A DNA stretch of 64,000 nucleotides from the NCBI GenBank assembly GCA_031551865.1, contig JAVBMY010000004.1:186001-250000 (forward strand), given 5' to 3'. Position numbers and translations under genes: made by a program. Positions within the stretch are counted from its first letter, which is position 1; each line of letters opens with the position of its first letter. Positions 33,169 through 42,314 of this stretch are shown piece after piece. The notes under the pieces were generated by a model. It did no database searches and was not told the origin of the DNA. It worked only from the letters and a program-made list of their open reading frames with translations. This stretch comes from Rikenella sp031551865. GTDB taxonomy: Bacteria > Bacteroidota > Bacteroidia > Bacteroidales > Rikenellaceae.

Positions 33169-34257
33169 TTAAGCGTTACGTACTGCGAGAGCGGCGCGCA
33201 CCTTGGCTTCGAGTTCTTCGGCCAGGGCGGGATCTTCTTTCAGGAGCGCTACTACGGCTTCGCGGCCTTGTCCCAGTTTACGGTCGCCGTACGAGAACCA
33301 GGAACCGCTCTTTTTCACGATATCGTGTTCGGTACCGAGGTCGATGATCTCGCCGATCTTCGAGATACCCTCGCCAAACACGATGTCGAACTCGGCTTTA
33401 CGGAACGGCGGAGCCACTTTGTTCTTAACGATCTTCACCTTGGTGCGGTTACCCGTAGCGTCATCGTCCTTGTCTTTGATGGCGGTACCTTTGCGCACGT
33501 CGACGCGGATCGAAGCGTAAAACTTAAGGGCATTGCCGCCGGTGGTTGTTTCGGGGTTTCCGAACATGACGCCGATCTTCTCACGCAACTGGTTGATGAA
33601 GATGCAGAGGGTTCTGGTCTTGCTGACGCTGGCCGTGAGCTTACGCAGAGCCTGCGACATCAGTCGGGCCTGGAGGCCGACCTTGTTTTCACCCATCTCG
33701 CCTTCGATTTCGGCGCGCGGCGTGAGGGCGGCCACCGAGTCAATCACCACGATGTCCACGGCGCTCGAACGGATCAGGTGATCGGCGATTTCGAGGGCCT
33801 GTTCGCCGTTGTCGGGCTGCGAGATGAGCAGGTTGTTGATGTCGACACCGAGTTTCTCGGCATAGGTGCTGTCGAAGGCGTGTTCGGCATCGATAAAAGC
33901 GGCGATACCGCCGAGCTTCTGGGCCTCGGCGATGGCATGAATCGCCAGCGTGGTTTTACCCGACGATTCGGGGCCGTAGATTTCGACGATACGGCCGCGC
34001 GGGTATCCGCCCACACCGAGGGCGGAGTCAAGGGCTATGGAACCGGACGAGATGACGCTCACGTCTTCGACTGGGCGGTCGCTCATGCGCATGATGGAGC
34101 CTTTACCGAAGTCTTTTTCGAGTTTATCCATTGCGGCCTGAAGCACTTTGAGCTTTTCGGCGGGGATCTCTTTTTTGAGGGGTGCTACGGCCGGAGCGGT
34201 TTTGGTCTTGGGCTCGGTGGCGGTGTCGGTTTCGGGAGTTTCTTTCTCTTTTGCCAT
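33169..34257 (-). CDS. recA: Recombinase RecA
   Basis: The 362-residue protein is the central strand-exchange ATPase. The Walker A motif GPESSGKT is at about 95-102, Walker B and MAW motifs are present (IVVIDSVAALTPRAEIEGEM, with RLMSQALRKL), and loop 2 has NPETTTGGNALKF. It has an Ala/Thr/Lys-rich N-terminal extension of about 30 residues and a regular C-terminal domain. It is 12 bp upstream of rel on the same strand. No SOS box was recognised. Confidence 0.97.
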   Translation of the reverse strand: MAKEKETPETDTATEPKTKTAPAVAPLKKEIPAEKLKVLQAAMDKLEKDFGKGSIMRMSDRPVEDVSVISSGSIALDSALGVGGYPRGRIVEIYGPESSGKTTLAIHAIAEAQKLGGIAAFIDAEHAFDSTYAEKLGVDINNLLISQPDNGEQALEIADHLIRSSAVDIVVIDSVAALTPRAEIEGEMGENKVGLQARLMSQALRKLTASVSKTRTLCIFINQLREKIGVMFGNPETTTGGNALKFYASIRVDVRKGTAIKDKDDDATGNRTKVKIVKNKVAPPFRKAEFDIVFGEGISKIGEIIDLGTEHDIVKKSGSWFSYGDRKLGQGREAVVALLKEDPALAEELEAKVRAALAVRNA

Positions 34258-34418
34258 GGGGTTGGTTGGGGGTATTTTGTTTATAACTATTTGATTTATT
34301 GCTATCTATTGGGGTGTGCGAATTATCCGAGAAGCTATTTATGCAGGAATTTGCGATTGACGCGAAGAACTGTTTATTTGAAAGGCGTTTGGTATAAGCC
34401 TGCGATTGATCCGATATT

Positions 34419-34874
34419 CTATTTGTAGGAATCAACGATCTGTTCAAAATGATTCTTAGTATCCACCTTATCAAAAATCTTTTCGATGCGGCCCTCGCCG
34501 TTGATGACAAATGTTTTGCGGAGCATACCCATGTATTCCCGGCCCATGAATTTCTTGAGGCCCCACGTGCCGTAAGCCTCGGCAATCTTATGGTCGGTAT
34601 CGGCCAGCAGGGTGAAGGGCAAATTTTGCTTCTCGATGAACTTGCGATGCGAGGCGGCGCTGTCGGCGCTCACGCCAAGCACGGTGAACCCCTGCCGAAG
34701 CAGTTCGGAATAGCCGTCGCGCAGCGAGCAAGCCTCGGCGGTGCATCCGGGGGTACTGTCTTTGGGATAGAAGTAAAGGATCACTTTACGCCCCTTAAAG
34801 TCGGCAAGCGATACGGTGTTCTCATTCTGGTCGTGCGCCGTGAAAACGGGCGCGGGATCTCCTATGTTGAGCAT
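34419..34874 (-). CDS. bcp: Thiol peroxidase, BCP/PrxQ-type peroxiredoxin
   Basis: The 151-residue protein reduces hydrogen peroxide and organic peroxides with thioredoxin. FYPKDSTPGCTAEACSLRD holds the peroxidatic Cys (about 44) and the resolving Cys five residues later, the atypical 2-Cys pattern of BCP/PrxQ. Length is normal. It sits between recA and an SDR gene on the minus strand, with a palindromic repeat upstream. Confidence 0.95.
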   Translation of the reverse strand: MLNIGDPAPVFTAHDQNENTVSLADFKGRKVILYFYPKDSTPGCTAEACSLRDGYSELLRQGFTVLGVSADSAASHRKFIEKQNLPFTLLADTDHKIAEAYGTWGLKKFMGREYMGMLRKTFVINGEGRIEKIFDKVDTKNHFEQIVDSYK

Positions 34875-34901
34875 AATTTTCTTTTTATTGTCTCTTTTTC
34901 G

Positions 34902-34982
34902 ATGTCATTCTGAGCGCCAGTGAAGGATCTCAGGTAGGACGTTTCTCGGACAAGATCCTTCGCTGGCACTCAGGATAACATG
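34902..34982. repeat. Palindromic intergenic repeat, TGTCATCC family (TGAGC variant)
   Basis: The left end TGTCATTCTGAGCGCCAGTG (34903 onward) and the right end (34953-34981) are largely complementary and share a GAAGGATCT core. It lies between the SDR and bcp genes. Confidence 0.75.
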
Positions 34983-34989
34983 TTGAATG

Positions 34990-35796
34990 TTAGAATGGCG
35001 AATCGGGTTCTTTCGACATATGGTTATAATATATGCGGTCGAGCAACGAGGGGCAGATTTTTTTGATCAGCACCGTTCCTTTGCCGTCGAAATCCATCAG
35101 CAGCGTGCGTTTGCGTTTGGCGATCGCACGGGCTATGCGGCGGGCGCATTCCTCGGCGGTCATCATCTTGCCCTCGTCGCGCGGAGTTTCGCCCTGCGAC
35201 GAACCGTCGGCCGTGAGGGCCGACAGCCGCACGTTGGTGGACGTAAAACCGGGTGCCACGATCATCACGTGGACGCCTTTTTTGAGGTTTTCGACACGGA
35301 TGGTCTCCAGCAGGCCGTGCATGGCGTATTTCGAGGCCGAATAGCCCGTACGGCCCGGCAAGCCATGGAATCCGGCCACCGACGATACACCGACAATCGA
35401 GCCTTTTGACTTTTGTATATAAGGTAGTGCGTATTTGGTGCAGTAGACCGTACCCCAAAAGTTGACGTCCATCAGGCGACGTAGCACGTCGAGGTCGACC
35501 GTGTCGAAAGCGGCGCGCATCGAGATACCGGCGTTGTTGATCAGCACGTCGACCCCGCCGAAACGCTCTACGGCCAATTCGATCAACTCGCGGCAATCCT
35601 GTTCTTTCGTCACGTCGCACAGGGAAATGGCCGATGGCGACGGCAGTGTGGCCGCCAGCTCTTCGAGCTTTTCGACCGACCGCGCCCCAAGCACGACGTT
35701 CGCACCCAACGACGAGAATTCGCGTGCCAAAGCATGCCCGATGCCCGATGAAGCCCCGGTGATGACGACTGTTTTTCCTTTAAACTTATTTTTCAT
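34990..35796 (-). CDS. Short-chain dehydrogenase/reductase
   Basis: The 268-residue protein has a Rossmann motif TGASSGIGHALA (about 13-25), NNAG at about 88 and the active-site tetrad with Ser in VSSVAGF and YSASK (about 151-155). The substrate cannot be assigned. The C-terminal segment KKICPSLLDRIYYNHM could bind membrane lipid substrates. The gene is preceded by a good promoter (35837-35866). Confidence 0.85.
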   Translation of the reverse strand: MKNKFKGKTVVITGASSGIGHALAREFSSLGANVVLGARSVEKLEELAATLPSPSAISLCDVTKEQDCRELIELAVERFGGVDVLINNAGISMRAAFDTVDLDVLRRLMDVNFWGTVYCTKYALPYIQKSKGSIVGVSSVAGFHGLPGRTGYSASKYAMHGLLETIRVENLKKGVHVMIVAPGFTSTNVRLSALTADGSSQGETPRDEGKMMTAEECARRIARAIAKRKRTLLMDFDGKGTVLIKKICPSLLDRIYYNHMSKEPDSPF

Positions 35797-35804
35797 CTTA
35801 ATTT

Positions 35805-35833
35805 ATGTCATCCCGAGCGAAGTCGAAGGACCT
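35805..35833. repeat. Half-copy of the TGTCATCC palindromic repeat
   Basis: TGTCATCCCGAGCGAAGTCG and the following GAAGGACCT match the left arm of the 1421 element. The right arm is missing. It lies in the leader of the SDR gene. Confidence 0.6.
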
Positions 35834-35836
35834 TAT

Positions 35837-35866
35837 CAAAGGTAAATACTAGACAACTTTTACAAA
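35837..35866 (-). promoter_or_regulatory. Bacteroidetes promoter for the SDR gene
   Basis: Minus-strand TTTG (35863-35866), an 18-nt spacer and TACCTTTG (35837-35844). Both elements are exact. Confidence 0.65.
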
Positions 35867-35950
35867 GATTCCCCGGCAGGCCCGAGAGGGGCAGAGACCT
35901 CTTTATCAGCAAAAAATGGCGTAAGGTTCCGATTCTGTTCAAGGGTAGAA

Positions 35951-36823
35951 TCACTGCCGAACTTCTATCTTCAGGCCGTCGTAGGCCGGGTAGACCTCTT
36001 CCGGCAGTTCGTGCAGCAGTTCGGCGTACGGCGGCATCTCGTGAGAGATGTGGGTGATGTATGCTTTCCGGGGGCCGATCTGACGGATGAGCGCCAGCGC
36101 TTCGTCGAGCGTGAAGTGCGATATGTGGGCCTTGCGGCGCAGGGCATTGATTACCAGTGTATCCACGCCTTTCAGTTTTTCGAGCGATTCGGGAGGCAGC
36201 GAGTTCATGTCAGTCAGGTAGGCGATCCCGCCGATACGGAACCCCAGCACGGGCAACTTAAAGTGCAGTCCGCGGATGGGTTCGATCTTCACGCGTACGC
36301 CCGACAGGCCTTTCACGAAGAAAGGTTTCTCGCCGATGGTGTGCATCACCACCTCAGGCACGCCGGTATAGCGGTCGCTGTTGAAAGCGTAGTCGTAGTC
36401 CTTGCGCAATACTTTTTCTACCGAAGGCTCGCAATATACGTCCACCGGCCTTTGCATGATATAGTTCAGGGCACGCAGGTCGTCCATACCGCCCGTGTGG
36501 TCTTTGTGGCCGTGGGTGTAGAGGATGGCGTCGAGGCTGCCGACATTTTCGCGCAGCATCTGTGTGCGGAAATCAGGCCCCGTATCGACCACGATCCTTA
36601 TTAGGGCAGCACTCTCGCCTATTCTGGCTGCCGTATCGCTTTCATCTGTTTTCACAGGACTGCTCACGCTCATTTCGCCCACTTCGAACATCACCGACGA
36701 ACGCAACCGTTTGTCGTGCGGGTCGCTTGAGCGGCAGACAGCACACCGGCAACCGATCATCGGCACCCCTTGCGAGGTGCCGCTGCCGAGGAAAGTCAGT
36801 CGTACGGTCTTTTTAGCGCGCAT
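35951..36823 (-). CDS. Metallo-beta-lactamase fold phosphodiesterase-like hydrolase (PhnP-like)
   Basis: The 290-residue protein has the metal motif THGHKDHTGGMDDLRAL (about 105-120), a downstream Asp in AYLTDMNSLP and a C-terminal His in ITHISHEMP. A CxCxxC cluster (MIGCRCAVCRS, about 23-33) resembles the structural Zn site of PhnP/YcbJ-like enzymes. A hydrophilic insertion of about 24 residues (MSVSSPVKTDESDTAARIGE) interrupts the N-terminal part. Likely a cyclic phosphodiesterase. It is 18 bp downstream of the phosphohexomutase. Confidence 0.85.
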   Translation of the reverse strand: MRAKKTVRLTFLGSGTSQGVPMIGCRCAVCRSSDPHDKRLRSSVMFEVGEMSVSSPVKTDESDTAARIGESAALIRIVVDTGPDFRTQMLRENVGSLDAILYTHGHKDHTGGMDDLRALNYIMQRPVDVYCEPSVEKVLRKDYDYAFNSDRYTGVPEVVMHTIGEKPFFVKGLSGVRVKIEPIRGLHFKLPVLGFRIGGIAYLTDMNSLPPESLEKLKGVDTLVINALRRKAHISHFTLDEALALIRQIGPRKAYITHISHEMPPYAELLHELPEEVYPAYDGLKIEVRQ

Positions 36824-36841
36824 CCGAAAGGGGGCCGTGGG

Positions 36842-38593
36842 TCAGGCGAGGTTCAGTTCTTTTTTGATTTGTTCGATTTTGGCGTCGAGCTGTTGCTGTA
36901 CTTTGCCGTATTCGGCCAACGAAGGCAACTCGGCGCGCACGCCGAAGTAGAATTTGATCTTGGGCTCGGTGCCCGAGGGGCGCACAGACACGATCGTATG
37001 GTCTGCGGTGACGTATTGCAGCACGTCGGACACCGGCAGGTCGATCGGGGCGATCACACCGCCGAGGTTCCGTTCGCGAGAGAGATAGTCGCGTACCTCG
37101 GTCACGGGCGAACCGCACAACTCACGCGGGGGATTGGATCTCAGGTCGGCCATCATGGCCTTGATTTCGGCCTGCCCTTCCTGTCCCTTGCGGGTGATCG
37201 AGAGCAGCCCTTCTTTGAAGAAGCCGTATTTCAAATAGATGTCTTCGAGGACATTGAGCAGGCTTTTTCCCTGTGTGGCGGCCCAGGCGGTGCATTCGGC
37301 GAACATGGCGGCACTCGATATGGCGTCTTTATCGCGCACGGCGTCGCCCACCATGTAGCCGTAACTCTCCTCGCCGCCGCCGATGAACTGCTTGCGGCCT
37401 TCGTTCTCGCGGATCACGGCGGCAATGTACTTGAAGCCGGTCAGCACATCATAATATTCCACGCCGTATGAGCGGGCGATGTAAGCGATCAGTTCGGTGG
37501 TGACGATGGTTTTGACAATGTATTGCTTGCCGTCGAGTCGCCCGAGTTCTTTCCAGCGTTCCAACAGGTAATAGGTGAGTAACGTAGCGGTCTGGTTACC
37601 GTTCAGCAGGCGGTAACCGCCACTGCCGTCGGGCACGGCCACGCCGATGCGGTCGGCATCGGGATCGGTGGCGATCACCAGGTCGGCTCCGGTTTCGCAC
37701 GCTTTGTCCGTGGCCATCTTCATGGCGGCGGGCTCTTCGGGGTTCGGCGACACGACCGTGGGAAAATTGCCGTCGTTCATATCCTGCTCCGGCACATGGA
37801 TAATGTTTTTGAAGCCGTAGGCGGCCAGCGCGGCAGGCATCAGTTTTACACCCGTCCCGTGAATAGGGGTATAGACGATCTTCATGCCGGCATGAGCTTT
37901 CACGGCTTCGGGCGAAAGCGACAGGCGGCAGACCATATCGAGGTATTGCCTGTCGATCTCAGGGCCTATGATCTCGACACGGCCACCGGGCAGGGCGTTA
38001 GCCGCTTCGGGGCTGAAGCGAACCTGCGAAGGGTCGGAGATTTTGTTGACTTCGTCTATTATATTGGTATCGTGTGGCTCGATGACCTGGGCGCCGTCGC
38101 TCCAATAGGCCTTGTAGCCGTTGTACTCCTTGGGGTTATGGCTGGCGGTGATCACCACGCCGCTCATGCAGCCGAGCTGGCGGATGGCAAAACTGAGTTC
38201 GGGCGTGGGGCGTAGCGAGTCGAACAGGTAGGCCACGAAGCCGTTGGCGGCAAAGATGCCGGCCACAGTTTCGGCGAACAGGCGGCTGTTATTACGGCAG
38301 TCGTGTGCCACGGCCACTTTGACCTGCTGGCCGGGAAACGATTGTACCAGGCAGTTGGCCAGGCCCTGCGTGGCCATACCCACCGTATAGATGTTCATCC
38401 GGTTGGTGCCGGGACCCATGATCCCGCGCAGGCCGCCCGTGCCGAATTCAAGTGTCCGGTAGAACGATTCGTTGAGCTCCTTGGGATTATTTTCCATCAT
38501 GTCGCGCACGGCGGCCCTGGTGGCTTCGTCATACGGGCCGTCGAGCCACTGTTGGGCGCGTTCGGCTACTATAGGATCAATCTTCACTTCCAT
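36842..38593 (-). CDS. Phosphoglucomutase/phosphomannomutase family enzyme
   Basis: The 583-residue alpha-D-phosphohexomutase has the catalytic loop TASHNPKEYNGYK (active Ser about 140), the metal loop ATDPDADRIG and the sugar-binding GGGEESYGYM motif. The phosphate-binding RPSGTEPK is near the C-terminus. The family interconverts glucose or mannose 1- and 6-phosphates. Length fits the large bacterial phosphoglucomutase-2 type. The start at MEVKIDPIVAERA was chosen because the upstream 66 codons of the frame are not conserved in type. A -7 element is at 38650-38657. Confidence 0.92.
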   Translation of the reverse strand: MEVKIDPIVAERAQQWLDGPYDEATRAAVRDMMENNPKELNESFYRTLEFGTGGLRGIMGPGTNRMNIYTVGMATQGLANCLVQSFPGQQVKVAVAHDCRNNSRLFAETVAGIFAANGFVAYLFDSLRPTPELSFAIRQLGCMSGVVITASHNPKEYNGYKAYWSDGAQVIEPHDTNIIDEVNKISDPSQVRFSPEAANALPGGRVEIIGPEIDRQYLDMVCRLSLSPEAVKAHAGMKIVYTPIHGTGVKLMPAALAAYGFKNIIHVPEQDMNDGNFPTVVSPNPEEPAAMKMATDKACETGADLVIATDPDADRIGVAVPDGSGGYRLLNGNQTATLLTYYLLERWKELGRLDGKQYIVKTIVTTELIAYIARSYGVEYYDVLTGFKYIAAVIRENEGRKQFIGGGEESYGYMVGDAVRDKDAISSAAMFAECTAWAATQGKSLLNVLEDIYLKYGFFKEGLLSITRKGQEGQAEIKAMMADLRSNPPRELCGSPVTEVRDYLSRERNLGGVIAPIDLPVSDVLQYVTADHTIVSVRPSGTEPKIKFYFGVRAELPSLAEYGKVQQQLDAKIEQIKKELNLA

Positions 38594-39187
38594 AATCTTG
38601 CGTCCTTTTCGGCCCGATTTTTTACTTCCGGGGCAGGTGAACATATCCACAAATTTAACATTTTTTCCGCACAATCCCGCTTCTCTTCTCAGGCATTCCG
38701 GCCAAGTGAAAATTTGCACGGATTTTGCGTCCCGGCAGGGTTGTTCTAACGCAAAAATTAACTTACCTTTAGTGAAAATTACGACCGTCATCCGGACCGC
38801 TGCCGGAGAGTGCGCGAACCCGAAATCTCAACTCTCTGAGAGGCAAGTTCGTACCCGGATCATTCCAACGCAAGATACTCATCATCAGCACCTCACGCTG
38901 TTTACCTGAAGGCCAACTATACATTCTGAAAGGTAACCGATTGAAGGTCCATCCTACCCCGAACCACCCTCCGGAATCCTATAAACAAACATTCATAATA
39001 AACAACCCGAAATAATTTTTTTTCCACCTTTTTATCGACCAATTTTGCACCACAGGAGTCGGACAGGGAAGGTTCCTTCGTCTGCCCGGCCACTCCCGGA
39101 TCGGCCTCAAAAAGCCCCTTAGTATACCAACGAAAGACACAGGAGCCCCCACGCTCTTGCGTCATTCTTTGCCCCCGAAAGAAACCC
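38594..39187. other. Divergent region between the phosphohexomutase and dnaA genes
   Basis: About 594 bp without a gene. It holds a -7-like element for the mutase (minus TAAATTTG, 38650-38657), a single near-DnaA box (ATATCCACA near 38645) and an AT-rich stretch before dnaA (about 38985-39045). A convincing origin with several DnaA boxes was not seen. Confidence 0.5.
38650..38657 (-). promoter_or_regulatory. -7 element for the phosphohexomutase gene
   Basis: Minus-strand TAAATTTG is an exact TAnnTTTG match, 57 bp before the ATG. The -33 box is not clear. Confidence 0.4.
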
Positions 39188-40567
39188 ATGAATGCGGGAA
39201 CAGAAGAAAAATACCACGCCATTTGGCAACATTGCCTGAGCCTGATCAAAGATCAGACCTCGGACGATGAGTTTGTCAAATGGTTCAAGCCTATGGTCCC
39301 GCTCGGGTTCGACGGCGAGAATCTTCGTGTGCGCGTTCCCGACCAAAAGCACGTCCAATACATCGAGCAGCACTACATCCCGATGCTGCGCCACATCATC
39401 CGCGAAGAGTTCGGTGTCAAAACCCGCCTGCACTACGCGATCCCCAACGCCCAACCGGCCAGCGCTGCCGCGAACATCTACCACCAGACCGATACGGGCA
39501 CCATCAAAAACCCGTTCGTGATCCCCGGGATCAAAAAGGTGACTTTCGATCCCCAACTCGACGCCGAGCTGAGTTTTGCCAACCACATCGAGGGCGAATG
39601 CAACCGCATGGCGCGTTCGGCGGGTCTGGCGGTGAGCGTATCGCCCGGCAAAACGCCGTTCAACCCGCTGTTCATCTACGGAGGCTCGGGACTCGGCAAG
39701 ACCCACATTGCCCAGGCCATCGGTCTCGCCATCAAAGAGCGCGACCCCGAATGCCGGGTGCTCTACATCTCGTCGAACCACTTCCAGCGCCAGTTCCAAA
39801 CCTCGGTACACCGCAGCGAACTCAACGACTTTATCCAATTCTACCAGACCATCGACGTCCTCATTATCGACGACATTCAGGAGCTGGCCGGAAAGCCCGG
39901 AACCCAGAACGTGTTCTTCAATATCTTCAACCACCTGCGCCTGCTGGGTAAACAACTGATATTGACAAGCGACCGGCCGCCGGTGGAACTGACTGACATC
40001 GAAGAGCGGCTCATCACCCGTTTCAAATGGGGCCTGTCGGCCGAGTTGTTGCCGCCCGACCTCGAAACACGCACGCAGATCATCCGCCACAAATGCCGCA
40101 GGCTCGGCCTAGAGATGAACGATGACATCGTGAACCTGCTGGCCCACAACATCCGGGCCAACGTGCGCGAGATCGAAGGCGCTCTCACCTCGTTGGGCGC
40201 CCACGCCCACCTGCTGGGCAAACAGCTCACCCTTGAGCTGACCAAAAGCGTGATGCGCGACATCGTGAAGATGGAGACCCGCGAAATCACTGTCGATTAC
40301 ATCATCTCGCTCGTGTGCGAAATGCTCAAGCTCGACCGCAGCCTGTTGATCTCCCAGAAACGCACGCGCGAAGTGGCCCAGGCCCGGCAGATCGCCATGT
40401 ACCTGTGCAAGCAACACACCAAGGCCCCGCTCTCGTCGATTGGCGCGGCCCTCGGTGGCAAAAACCACGCTACGGTACTGCACGCCTGCAAGACGATCAG
40501 CAACCTGATCGAAACCGACAAGATCGTCCGCGGGCAAGTCGAGACCATCGAACGTCGCCTGCGCTAA
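39188..40567 (+). CDS. dnaA: Chromosomal replication initiator DnaA
   Basis: The 459-residue protein has domain I (1-80), a short linker, the AAA+ domain with Walker A YGGSGLGKTHIAQAIG (about 165), Walker B VLIIDDIQELAG and sensor motifs. The C-terminal HTH domain carries AQARQIAMYLCKQHT and GGKNHATVLHACK, the DnaA signature. It initiates replication at oriC. It diverges from the phosphohexomutase. No dnaN or gyrB is adjacent. Confidence 0.97.
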   Translation: MNAGTEEKYHAIWQHCLSLIKDQTSDDEFVKWFKPMVPLGFDGENLRVRVPDQKHVQYIEQHYIPMLRHIIREEFGVKTRLHYAIPNAQPASAAANIYHQTDTGTIKNPFVIPGIKKVTFDPQLDAELSFANHIEGECNRMARSAGLAVSVSPGKTPFNPLFIYGGSGLGKTHIAQAIGLAIKERDPECRVLYISSNHFQRQFQTSVHRSELNDFIQFYQTIDVLIIDDIQELAGKPGTQNVFFNIFNHLRLLGKQLILTSDRPPVELTDIEERLITRFKWGLSAELLPPDLETRTQIIRHKCRRLGLEMNDDIVNLLAHNIRANVREIEGALTSLGAHAHLLGKQLTLELTKSVMRDIVKMETREITVDYIISLVCEMLKLDRSLLISQKRTREVAQARQIAMYLCKQHTKAPLSSIGAALGGKNHATVLHACKTISNLIETDKIVRGQVETIERRLR

Positions 40568-40584
40568 AGAGCGATCTCCAAAAC

Positions 40585-40660
40585 ATGTCATCCTGAATGC
40601 AGTGAAGGATCTCGACCCCCATTTTAAGGTCGAGATCCTTCACTGCATTCAGGATGACAT
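40585..40660. repeat. Palindromic intergenic repeat, TGTCATCC family (perfect copy)
   Basis: Perfect 33-bp arms (40585-40617 and 40628-40660) with a 10-nt loop, containing GAAGGATCTCGACC. It starts 17 bp after the dnaA stop and may terminate dnaA. Confidence 0.9.
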
Positions 40661-40699
40661 ATTAATAATTACCGGTACGTTTTACCGAGGGATACACAA

Positions 40700-40727
40700 A
40701 TAAAAAAAGGGGACGGTGTCCCCTTTT
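40700..40727 (-). terminator. Intrinsic terminator on the minus strand
   Basis: A 10-bp stem AAAAGGGGAC (40705-40714) and its complement (40718-40727) with a 3-nt loop is followed on the minus strand by TTTATTTG after the T-rich arm. It ends transcripts from the GH13 direction. Confidence 0.7.
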
Positions 40728-40907
40728 GGCTTTCATCGTGCCCGTGACCCCCTCTTTTCGAAGGGCGGGCATCTGACAAGTACTTGATGAGCTTACTTAC
40801 CACCGGTGAGCGGACTTTGGGACCGCCAAACCCGTGAGTTGAAACTCATACAATTAAAATACAAATCCCGTGCCACAAGGTCTATTTTGTCAGCGTGGCA
40901 GTATATT
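40728..40907 (-). ncRNA. Candidate small RNA or 3'-UTR upstream of the 40700-40727 terminator
   Basis: The minus-strand RNA can form hairpins from TGCCAC/GTGGCA (40871-40876 with 40895-40900), TGAGTT/AACTCA (40835-40848) and TGCCCG/CGGGCA (40739-40744 with 40766-40771, with an inner CCC/GGG helix). No known family or clear promoter was recognised. Confidence 0.3.
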
Positions 40908-42227
40908 TTATTTATAATACACAAAAAATCCCCACGGCGGCAGGTAGAAATGGGCCCCCGAGGCTAAGCGGGCTTTCTCCGGCGAACCCACCTGCGCATA
41001 TTCGCCCGCAAAGTCGGGGTCGTCGAACGTCAGATCGACATGATCGCCCGAGAAATTGAACAATCCCAGCACTACCCTGCCGTCCACTGCCCTTTTCACT
41101 GCAAAGACTTTATCGGGCCGCGAGCTGTCGATCGTGCGGAGGTCGCCGCCTTGTGTGCCGCCTGCCAGCGCCGGATGATCGCGGCGCAGGGCGTTCAACT
41201 CCTGGTAAAACAACGTATACCGGAGTGCGGTCTCGTTCGAGGACCATTCGATCGGATGGCGGTCGAAGAACTCCAACTTTGTGGCCGACCCCACCTCTTG
41301 TCCGTTATAGATCAGCGGCATGCCCGGCAGCACGTAGCACAGCGCTGCCATCGAACAGGCCGCAGTACCGAACCGCTCGAACTCCGAGCCATTCCAAGAG
41401 TTTTCATCGTGATTCGAGGTAAAATTGAGCCGGAACGCATCGGGCGGGTAGGCTGCCGACTCTTGCCGGAGTTTATCGCACAAGGCCGCCGGGCCTGCTT
41501 CTCCCCGGGCCACGGCTTCAAGCAGATGGCAGCGTTCCCAGGCATAAGTGGCGTCGAATGCCGCGGCGTGGAACTCCGCGCCCTCGGCCTCGGCCAGCAT
41601 GAATATGTCGGGTTTTGTCTGTTGCAGCGCCACGATAGCTTCGTTCCAGAAATCAATCGGTTCGAGCATTGCCATATCGACGCGGAAGCCGTCGATTCCC
41701 GTTTCTTGCAGCCAATATTGCATTGCACCGATCATCGCGGCGCGCATCTCGCGGTTCGAATAGTCGAGCTGCGCGGTATCCGTCCAGTCGAAAGGCGTGG
41801 CGATTTCGCCCGTAGCCGGGTCGTGTTTGTACCATTCGGGATGCTCGGCTATCCATACGGCATCGCGCGAGGTGTGGTTCGGCACCCAGTCGATGATCAG
41901 TTGCATGCCCAGCCGGTGCGCCGTATCGACGATATCGCGAAACTGTTCGAGCGTGCCGAACTCGGGATTCACGCCCGTGTAGTCGCGCACAGAATAGTAG
42001 CTGCCAAGCGGCCCCTTGCGGCGCTCCTGGCCGATCGGATGAACGGGCATCATCCAGATCACGCCCACGCCCAACGCATGCAGGCGCGGCAGTTCGGCCA
42101 GCACGCCCGCAAAGTCGCCCGAAGGCGAGAATTGCCGGGTGTTGAGTTCGTAAACCACCGTATTATAGCTCCACCCAGGGTGGCTTTTACAGGGCTGCTG
42201 GGCGCAGCGATACAACAATTCTCCCAT
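40908..42227 (-). CDS. Alpha-amylase family glycoside hydrolase (GH13)
   Basis: The 439-residue protein has the four GH13 conserved regions: DWVPNHTS, GFRVDMAMLEP with nucleophile Asp184, AEAEG with the acid/base Glu, and FTSNHDENSW. Domain C follows, ending YLPPWGFFVYYK. There is no signal peptide, so it acts in the cytoplasm, probably on maltodextrins. The start MGELLYRCAQQPCKSH was chosen because the upstream codons look like leader. It is 87 bp after the GH65 gene, so the two likely act together. Confidence 0.9.
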   Translation of the reverse strand: MGELLYRCAQQPCKSHPGWSYNTVVYELNTRQFSPSGDFAGVLAELPRLHALGVGVIWMMPVHPIGQERRKGPLGSYYSVRDYTGVNPEFGTLEQFRDIVDTAHRLGMQLIIDWVPNHTSRDAVWIAEHPEWYKHDPATGEIATPFDWTDTAQLDYSNREMRAAMIGAMQYWLQETGIDGFRVDMAMLEPIDFWNEAIVALQQTKPDIFMLAEAEGAEFHAAAFDATYAWERCHLLEAVARGEAGPAALCDKLRQESAAYPPDAFRLNFTSNHDENSWNGSEFERFGTAACSMAALCYVLPGMPLIYNGQEVGSATKLEFFDRHPIEWSSNETALRYTLFYQELNALRRDHPALAGGTQGGDLRTIDSSRPDKVFAVKRAVDGRVVLGLFNFSGDHVDLTFDDPDFAGEYAQVGSPEKARLASGAHFYLPPWGFFVYYK

Positions 42228-42314
42228 GATTTTTATGTTGACTGGTTGATCGCCTGCTTCTTTATCTCGACAAACTGACGATCGCCCGCTTCTTAACTTT
42301 GGCAAGATAAATGC

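Larger units (their letters stand above)
40568..40907. other. Convergent region between dnaA and the GH13 gene
   Basis: 340 bp. A 33-bp-arm palindromic repeat (40585-40660) follows dnaA, then a minus-strand terminator (40700-40727). Between the terminator and the GH13 stop there are three small hairpins (40739-40771, 40835-40848 and 40871-40900). This could be a small RNA or the 3'-UTR of the maltose operon. Confidence 0.5.

Noticed and set aside
31561..34428. A 955-codon plus-strand frame over rel and recA
   Set aside because: It is antisense to two well-recognised genes and has no family-like content. Long antisense frames are common in this GC-rich sequence.
40728..40907. tRNA or 6S-like RNA
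   Set aside because: No cloverleaf with a T-loop and CCA end, and no match to a 6S-like long central bubble by eye. Kept only as a generic candidate.
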